DNA of 64,000 nt from Azolla caroliniana (Eukaryota; Polypodiophyta). Made by a program: the position numbers and the translations under genes. The notes beneath the pieces were generated by a model. It worked only from the letters and a program-made list of their open reading frames with translations. It searched no databases and was not told the origin of the DNA. The stretch covers positions 930,001-994,000 of the forward strand of contig JBHGNT010000013.1 in NCBI GenBank assembly GCA_043228905.1, given 5' to 3'. Below, in pieces: positions 57,563 through 64,000 of this stretch; within the stretch, counting starts at the first letter, position 1; each line of letters starts with the position of its first letter.

Positions 57563-58570
57563 TGTCGTGAAGATCCGTCACTACGCGCGGATCGTGAGGC
57601 GGAACCGCCGGGGTTCTAGACCGGAAGGATTCAAAGTCGGTACAAGCTTTGGCGTAAGCTTTAGCGAGAAAGTACTTAAGATAGATTGGGAAAGAGAGAA
57701 GTTGAGATCACACGATTGAGAGAGATTGATTGAAGTTTTAACTTTAGATTTAAGAAACAAGTTACACGATCAATTTGATAACGAATTTCTTCCTCTTAAT
57801 TTTCATAAAAAAAACCGTGTTTTTTCTCCTCCCCCTTCCTTCTTTTATAGATGCTCTCATGCATATGATGCATGTGAGGGTACAAGACATGCATAAATTG
57901 CATGTTTGCCATTTGGCGCTTATGTATTACATGTGGTGCATGATAACCATGTCTCATTTTAGCTCTCACGTATGAGAATTTACATGTAAAAGTATAATGA
58001 TAGAAATATAATTTCAACTAAATAGCATGGCTTAATGGTAAGCCAATTGACTCATAACTCGGAGGTGCAAGGTTCGAATCCTTACCTCCCCTCCTTGTAT
58101 ATGTATATTTGTATATATATTTATATATTTATTTATATAGTCGTCGGATGCCGTCACCGGATGCCGTCGATTCACCGTCTCCATCGCCGGTCCGGTTTTG
58201 GTTGGCCAAAACCCTTTACGAGTAGCTAGCCCACCTCCACTCTTAGTTCAAGTTACCTTGAACTCTCTATGCTCCACACATAGACACAAAGATAATATCT
58301 TTTGCTCCACCTTATATATGATGAGAGCCGTATTTGTCGTGCCTATGTGGGATATCTCACAATTTTCTCTTTTCTTTTCACAAACTTTATACCCTCATAT
58401 CTTGACATTTAGTTATCCATTTCTCGTGTAATAAAGTGCATTCGAAACCTCCATCATTTTGTACTTAGATATTAAAAATGTTATCTTCACAATTATTGTA
58501 TTATGTGATTCATACTCGATTTCGTATGTTTTATGGGATTTTCACACTGTTGCCGAAAATCTTCACGACA
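57563..58570 (-). repeat. Solo LTR (1008 bp) inserted in level 1 pol
   Basis: It starts TGTCGTGAAGATCC and ends AATCTTCACGACA, giving 12-bp inverted ends. It is flanked by ACGC (57559-57562 and 58571-58574). Removing it restores VNAMNKV. A minus-strand TATA (CTATAAAAGAAGG, 57851-57839) sets the orientation. Its first 11 bases TGTCGTGAAGA are shared with level 1 and level 2 LTRs, so it belongs to a relative with a longer LTR. No internal domain remains. Confidence 0.88.
58025..58090 (+). ncRNA. tRNA-like sequence with intact A and B boxes inside the solo LTR
   Basis: The A box TGGCTTAATGG is at 58028-58038 and the B box GGTTCGAATCC at 58071-58081. A D-arm GGCTT/AAGCC and a T-arm AAGG/CCTT form, and the anticodon-loop-like CTCATAA would place CAU (Met/Ile type). 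The anticodon stem does not pair well and no acceptor stem forms, so a working tRNA is unlikely. A tRNA pseudogene or SINE head is more likely. Confidence 0.55.
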
Positions 58571-58574
58571 ACGC

Positions 58575-60950
58575 GATGAATAAAGTGCTCAGGGATTGTA
58601 TCCCGGACATCACCATGCTGTTCTTAGACGACATCCCAATCAGGGGATGCCCGGTGGAGGAAAAGGACGAGACAATCGGACCGGACAGATGTCGGAAGTT
58701 CATGGCGGCTCACATCAATGACTGCGAGAAGGTGCTGCAAAGACTAGAAGGCGCGAGGCTCACCTTCTCCGGGGAAAAATCGGCCTTCGGGCAATCAGAG
58801 ATCATGGTCGTCAGGCACCTATGCGGACCATACGGTCGGAAACCGTCTCCAGCCAAGGTGGAAGCCATCTCCGCAATGAAGCATGACTGCAATTCGGTTA
58901 CGGAGGTTCGGAGATTCTTGGGAGCATGCACGTTCTACCATATCTGGATCCCGCATTATGCCCACGTCGCGGAGCCGCTGTATGGGTTGCTGAAGAAAGG
59001 GCACAAATTTGAGTGGGGAGACGAGCATACGGAGTCAGTCCGAAAGATAAAGGAAGCAGTTGCCACGGCATCGGCGCTCCGAAAGGCTATCTACGACAAA
59101 GACACTTCGATTTACGTAACCGTAGACACGAGTCCGACCGGGATCGGATGGGTGATCAACCAAGAGGATGACGTTGCCACGAGGTTCCCCATCCGGTTCG
59201 ATGCGTAGGTCCTCAGTGAGCGAAAACGAGGATACGCACAGGTTAAACGCGAACTTTGGGGTATCGTTTCGGTGGTGAAGGCCAATAAAGAGTACCTGAT
59301 CGGGACAGAGGTAATAATCGAGACATACTACCTGCGTATTCTCGGCATGGTTTCCGGATGCGCGACGCCGGACGTGGCAATGCTCAGGTGGATAGCGTAC
59401 ATCAAGTCCTTGAATCCGGAGATACGACACATTTCCGGAAAAGACAATGCCATGGCCGACATGCTCTCAAGGGCGAGGTTTGAAAATGAGGACGACATAG
59501 TTTCGGAGGACGAGGAAGTCGGCGTAGATTTCTTCGAGGTGGCATACGTGACAACCAGAAAGGGGAGCACTCCGGCGCGTAACGAATTCGACGAGAGCAA
59601 GTATGATGGGGAGTGGCTCTAGATCGGCGGGCTCTTGAAAACAATGACACCGGACGTGGCGTGGACAAAGGAAGAGACCAACCGGATCCAGAAGAAAGCA
59701 TACCGGTTCTTCCTTCGGGACGGGTACATACGGAAGCACCCGAAGAAGAGAAACGGCGTTCCGCTCTGAGTAGTGGCAAAGAAAGAAGAACAGGGGGAAC
59801 TATTGGCGGCATTTCACGGGAGTCCCTGGACCGGGCACCGCAGAACGTGGGCCACGTTTGAGAAGGTGAAGGAGAAGTACTGCTGGTCGGGGCTGTACCA
59901 GGACGTGCATCGGTTCGTAACGACTTGCGAAAGCTGTCAGATGCACTCCGTAGTCCGACATCGAACGAGCTACACCCGACTTACCCGCTTGCGGTCCATT
60001 TCAAGTGGATGGTGGACTTGGTGACGATGCCGATGGGAGTAGGACAGATGCGGTACCTGGTGCTTGCGCGGGAAGACTTAACGAACCAGGTGGAAGGCCG
60101 TGCACTACATAACAAGACAACCGCGGCAGTATGCCGGTTCCTGATTGAAGAGGTAGTGTGTCGGTATGGGTGCGTCGGGAGGATCGTGGCGGACCGGGGA
60201 GAGCTGGATGCGCGGGAAGCTGAGGAGTTGTTCGACCGGCTAGGGATCAAACTCTCCCTCACTACGACGTACAATCCGGAGGCGAACAGGAAGGTAGAAC
60301 GTGAACACGGGCCGATCGTAAAGGCGTTGGTGCATGCATGCGGAGGGCAGGACGAGAATTGGCCGCGGCTCCTACCTTACGCACTATGGGCGGACCGAAC
60401 TACGCACAGTTCGGTGACAGGGTTCATGCCGGCAGAGCTGATGTACGGACAGAAGCCAATCATGCCGATGGAATGGACGGTTCCTTCATGGGCGGCAGTA
60501 GATTGGAAGGACGAGATGAGCGGGGAGGAGTTGCTGGCGGCGTGGATTCGGCAATTCGAGCGGAGGCTGGAGGACGTGAAATGGGCGAAGGAAAAGTTGC
60601 GGGCAGCAAGGGAGCGGAACAAGACCCGGTTCGACCGGACGCACCGGTTGCGACCAAAGAAGATCGAGGAAGGCGATTGGGTCCTAGTGTATGACATCAG
60701 CCTCGACAACCAGCACAGGGCAACGCGAAGGTTTGCAAGGAGGTGGTTCGGGCCTTACGTGGTGACAGGCGCCAACGACAACGAGAGCTACCATCTTGCG
60801 GAGCTCGATGGTATGAGGATGGCAATACCGGTAGCGTGGAAGAGGGTCAAAGCGTTTAAAAAACAACACGAGTGCGAGCCGGATTTGGAAAGCATGGACG
60901 GCGACGAAGGGCGGTTCGAGGTGGATGACGAACCAGAAGACGAGAAGTAA
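58575..60950 (+). pseudogene. Level 1 pol 3' part: RT palm, RNase H, integrase
   Basis: It continues MLFLDDIPIRGCPVEEKDET (again FLDD), AKVEAISAMKHDCNSVTEVR, RNase H (VTVDTSPTGIGWVINQEDD), H2C2 finger and integrase (HFKWMVDLVTMPMGV, RIVADRGELD, NPEANRKVEREHG), ending at TAA 60948-60950. Stops at 59206, 59620 and 59767 and a frameshift near 59960 disable it. The last reading frame (59925-60950) is intact. Confidence 0.93.
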
Positions 60951-61010
60951 AGCATGGACAGATTTTCTCTAGCAAGAGCCCAATTTTGGCACTACCGGTG
61001 GATGCGCGGT

Positions 61011-61024
61011 TAGGTGGGGGCAGA
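61011..61024 (+). other. Level 1 polypurine tract
   Basis: TAGGTGGGGGCAGA lies directly before the 3' LTR and primes plus-strand DNA in this class of element. Confidence 0.85.
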
Positions 61025-61716
61025 TGTCGTGAAGAAAACCGTCCCTAGGCGAAAACCGAGTTTAGCATGTGTAAACCGGCTCTTAGACGCGAGCACACTT
61101 TTCATTGTATAGTAAGTAGGTAGGTACAAGTCGGCTAAGGTGAAATCCTAGGTAGCACGCATTCAATAGGGAGAGAATCGAATTGTATCTCTGTCCGAAA
61201 GGACTGAGAATTAATATGATGTAACGGATGATAACGGCCTCCCTCCTTGGGCTATAAAAGAGATGGAGAGGAATCAAAAAGTATCGCGCGTTAGAGAGGA
61301 CGAAGTGCTGCTGGATTGGGACCGAGCCCTTCTCCGCTGCCACTCTCCATAGCCATTTTGCGCAGGTTTTTGGGAGGATAACTCTGCTCCATGGAACGCC
61401 CGTGTGCTTCCGGCAGAGTCTTCATCTCGCTCTTCTGTGTGTGTGAGTGAACAGGCGTCGGTGTCCGCCTTGCCGACTTGTTAGTTGTAACTGTCTTGAT
61501 ATATATATACGTTTATATACATACGTGTTCATATACTCGGACTTCTAGTCGTCTCGTTTTGCTGTGTTGTTGGACTGTGATTCCTGTGTGCTCCCATGTC
61601 AGTCCGGGTGCAAGTGCGTCCGTTGCCTTTCAGTTCTCCTCCTTCTCAGCTATTTCTCGGTCCAAGGCCCCGGTGGTCCCGCCTCGTTCTCCACGCATGC
61701 GCGTAACAACGTGACA
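61025..61716 (+). repeat. Level 1 3' LTR
   Basis: It starts TGTCGTGAAGAAAACC and ends AACGTGACA, 692 bp. About 35 substitutions and one or two short indels separate it from the 5' LTR by eye. Confidence 0.95.
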
Positions 61717-62505
61717 ACGGTAATCCACACATAGATGCAATGATCCATCCTTTTTCTTCACAAACAAGATGTGGGCCCCAACTGGTGACTTAGATGGTTG
61801 GATGAAGCCCTTCTCCAAATTTTCATCGAGATATGTGCGAAGAGCCTCTAGTTCTAGTTAAGAGAGACCATAAATAGGCCCAAAGGGTGGAGATGTGCCC
61901 TCTTGTAGATCGATTGGAAAATCATATGGTCGATGCTCTGGTAAGTGATATGCATTCTTCTTCTCGAACACATCAGCAAAGTCACCATATTTGGATGGAA
62001 GCGAGTCCAGATTGGCTTTCATAGGAACCAAAGCTAGGGCACTCGACTCTGCATCATTGCCCATTGAGATGGAGTGCATTGTGACTGGGGCATGAGCATC
62101 CGAGTGCATTGGTCCGAGTTGAATGATGGAGTGCTTGACAGAAAACGATTCGGGCCATTCTGACACGACATTGGAAGCCGCTCCAACCTCCATGTGAGTT
62201 TGCGGTTGAAAAGTAAGTGACTGGTTGTGCCAATCTATAACAGAGTTATTCACTTTCAACCAAGACAACCCAAGTATGATTGGATGCCGTGGTGAAGTGA
62301 TGAGGTAAAATGATAAGGCCTCTTGATGGGTCTCCAGCTGCAAAATGAGGGGGACCGTGGTTTTGGTGACTGCGCCAAAGGAGAGCATTCGCCCATCAAT
62401 AGCTTTGACTGAGATAGGCTTGGACAACCGGACAACAAGAAAGTTGTGTTTATGAATGAATGTTTCGTCCATAAAACACGTTGTGGCCCTAGAATCGAGT
62501 AGCAC
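61717..62505 (-). pseudogene. Level 0 protease and start of reverse transcriptase
   Basis: Minus strand: an aspartic protease whose active site reads LLDSRAT instead of the family's D-S-G (Gly changed to Arg), then PIILGLSWLKVNNSVIDWHN, a TAA at 61860-61858 (probably from CAA), and the RT N-terminus ([33 protein letters not shown]). It ends exactly at the level 1 insertion point. Confidence 0.9.
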
Positions 62506-62699
62506 TAAAGATTAAATTGAAATAGACCAGAAACAGAGAGTTACCTCGAAGGAAAAGTCGTTAGTAGAACTTTGGGAGCAACATGTATGTCTGTTGTCCA
62601 ACTGCATGGCTCCTACTGTAGTTGGACATCGTCGTTTTCCAAATGTTGGGATCCACTAGTTGGATATTCCCGATAGACTTGTCATAGATTGCTTTTGAG
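62506..62699 (-). other. Level 0 gag-protease junction
   Basis: No clean open frame. The sequence between the zinc knuckle and the protease is degraded. Confidence 0.5.
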
Positions 62700-63662
62700 T
62701 GGGCAAAAACGAATTAGATGGGTAGAGGCGCCGCAGTATAGACATAGCCCATTGGTTCGTCGATGGTGTCATTCGGCTATGGTGAGTGGGGCTCAAGCTC
62801 GATCAATTTCCATCAGCATAGGATCATTGAACGATGTTGATGGAGAAGATATCGCAGTCACTTGGGGTTGTACCATAGGTTTAACGTGGAGAAACAGCGA
62901 CAACTTGGAAGTCGCCTGTTCCTCTTGTCGAAGTTCAAAAAGGTGGTTGTCACAAATGACTGCTTGCTTGATGGATTGCGATAATGAAGTTGACTCCGAG
63001 AAGTTTAGTAGTAGATTCTTAACATCACTTTGAAGGCCCCGAAAAAAATTGTCGCAAAGGGCTTGGTCATCCCATTGAACATCACATGCCAATTGTCTAA
63101 ATTCAGATGCATAAACAGACACTGGACGCTTACCTTGATGTAATGAATAGATTTTGGTTAGGCTTGTTTGACGCCGATCTGTATCCCCAAATGTCGCCTT
63201 GAACGCTTCTAGGAAACCAGGAAAATTGTCAAGAAGTGGCAATGATGTTTCAACCAAAGGTGCAAACCAGCTTTGTGCAACTCTCGAGAGGAGAGTCCCA
63301 ATGAGGCCAACTTGGCAAAAATCATTCGCATATCTTTGGGGTTGTAGCTGGATAATAAGCTTGATTTGATTTATGAACCCCCGGAATCGTGCCCTTGTGC
63401 CATCGAACTTGTCAGGTAAACTAACATTGGGTTCTATAGTTGAAGTGGGGTGAAGAGGAATTGGAGCAAGGATTGACGAGGGGCCAAGCTCTACAGATTG
63501 GAGATTCCTTGATGTAGGAGGGCACTTGGGTTCTTCATTCTCCAATTTCATTGGAGTCCTAGCTTGGAGTTTCTGGAGAGATTCCCGACGATTCTCATTT
63601 TCAAGTTGAAGTTGATGCATGGTTGCCAATAGTTGATTTATGTTCTCGGTAGAATCTGACAT
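62700..63662 (-). pseudogene. Level 0 gag with CCHC zinc knuckle
   Basis: Gag starts at ATG 63662 (MSDSTENINQLLATMHQLQL), 32 bp inside the LTR. It has a coiled-coil-like N-terminus, a capsid block (WFAPLVETSLPLLDNFPGFL, VSVYASEFRQLACDVQWDD) and a zinc knuckle CLYCGASTHLIRFC near 62722-62763. Two in-frame TGA codons (62795-62793 and near 62777) sit where CGA is expected. The frame 63662-62796 is otherwise open (289 codons). Confidence 0.9.
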
Positions 63663-63694
63663 GATGAGGCTTTGGAGATGGAAGGTGAACAAAC

Positions 63695-64000
63695 TGTCAC
63701 GAACAAGTAGATGAGGCTCAATACTAAGAGAGAGAGAGAGAGAGATCATAGACAAGATAATAAGAAAGAGAGAGAGAAAGTAGTCAAAAGAACAAGAACT
63801 GAATTATGATTCCGTAACTGGTGTTGTTCACCTTGACTAAGGCCAAGGTGAACCCAATATTTATATATGTTTATGGGCTCTAAATGTGGCCCCATGCAAA
63901 GACTCATTTTTATGCACAAGCTTCTAGAATGTTCTAGCTTTTGGAGCTTTCTTGAAGCTTCTAAAATCCTACATGTAGAATAGATAACTATAATAATCTA
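63695..64000 (-). repeat. Level 0 5' LTR, cut by the window edge
   Basis: It starts TGTCACGAACAAG and aligns to 43617-43923. About 306 of an expected 385-400 bp are present. The short leader between LTR and gag (63663-63694) shows no standard tRNA PBS. Confidence 0.93.

Larger units (their letters stand above)
46675..61716 (+). mobile_element. Level 1: family X Ty3/gypsy element, carrying two further insertions
   Basis: LTRs of 690 and 692 bp, PBS, gag-protease and pol on the plus strand. It is flanked by the 4-bp duplication ACGG (46671-46674 and 61717-61720). Taking out level 2 (48595-55524) and the solo LTR (57563-58570) with their duplications leaves about 7.1 kb, close to the 6.9 kb of level 2. 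By-eye LTR divergence is about 5%. At least four stops and one frameshift in gag and pol. Confidence 0.95.
43617..64000 (-). mobile_element. Level 0: Ty3/gypsy chromodomain element, split by a nested element, open at right edge
   Basis: LTRs at 43617-44000 and 63695-64000 (the latter cut by the window end) enclose gag (63662-62700), protease (62505-61858) and pol (61857-61717, continued at 46674-44122). The 15-kb level 1 element lies within reverse transcriptase. Joining 46674 to 61721 restores the RT motif CVDYRGFNKI without a frame change. A chromodomain follows integrase, which places it among chromoviruses. Several stops show it is dead. Confidence 0.95.

Noticed and set aside
57563-58570. 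DNA transposon, because of its 12-bp inverted ends
   Set aside because: It has TG/CA ends, a TATA box, a 4-bp TSD like family X, and a terminus shared with family X LTRs. No transposase or MITE-like features.

Overview
This is nuclear DNA of a land plant with a large, repeat-dominated genome. The evidence is spliced MRE11, an SMT2-type sterol methyltransferase, a group-3 LEA gene with a probable organelle transit peptide, plant-type Ty1/copia and Ty3/gypsy elements, a LINE, tRNA-derived SINE-like sequence and many (GA)n tracts. The species cannot be fixed from sequence alone. The repeat content would suit a gymnosperm, fern or lycophyte at least as well as an angiosperm.

Layout. 1-2776: 3' half of a Tnt1/Tork-like Copia element and its 3' LTR. 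2777-6264: 5' part of MRE11 on the minus strand (four exons visible, the rest beyond the left edge). It faces SMT2 (8014-9126, plus strand) across a 1.75-kb GA-rich spacer. 9127-12730: AT-rich, no recognisable gene. 12731-13892: two-exon LEA gene on the minus strand. 14-16 kb: non-coding sequence with a direct repeat and a SINE-like unit flanked by GA tracts. 16.5-20 kb: a LINE with an unbroken 1099-codon reading frame, truncated at its 5' end. 20-25.4 kb: low-complexity DNA and decayed Copia/gypsy fragments. 25583-30686: a complete Copia element with two LTRs, PBS, PPT and a near-perfect target duplication, itself carrying a solo LTR. 30.7-43.6 kb: a mosaic of broken Copia/gypsy pieces, including a minus-strand Copia with both LTRs (36.6-41.7 kb).

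43617-64000 is a stack of three nested LTR elements. A minus-strand chromodomain gypsy element (level 0, running off the right edge) is split inside its reverse transcriptase by a plus-strand gypsy element (level 1, 46675-61716). Level 1 is split in gag by a minus-strand relative (level 2, 48595-55524) and in pol by a solo LTR (57563-58570). Each of the three inner insertions has a 4-bp target duplication, and removing insert plus duplication brings the host reading frame back into register. By-eye LTR divergence falls from about 6% (level 0) to about 5% (level 1) to about 2.5% (level 2), matching the nesting order.

The three host genes are unrelated in function: DNA break repair, sterol side-chain alkylation and stress protection. 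The most unusual material is the level 1/2 gypsy family (called family X here). It is GC-rich, has FLDD in place of YxDD in its reverse transcriptase, shows a probable -1 frameshift junction between gag-protease and pol that is shared by two copies, and uses 4-bp target duplications centred on CG. I found no operon-like, defence or CRISPR system. All alignments and counts were made by eye.
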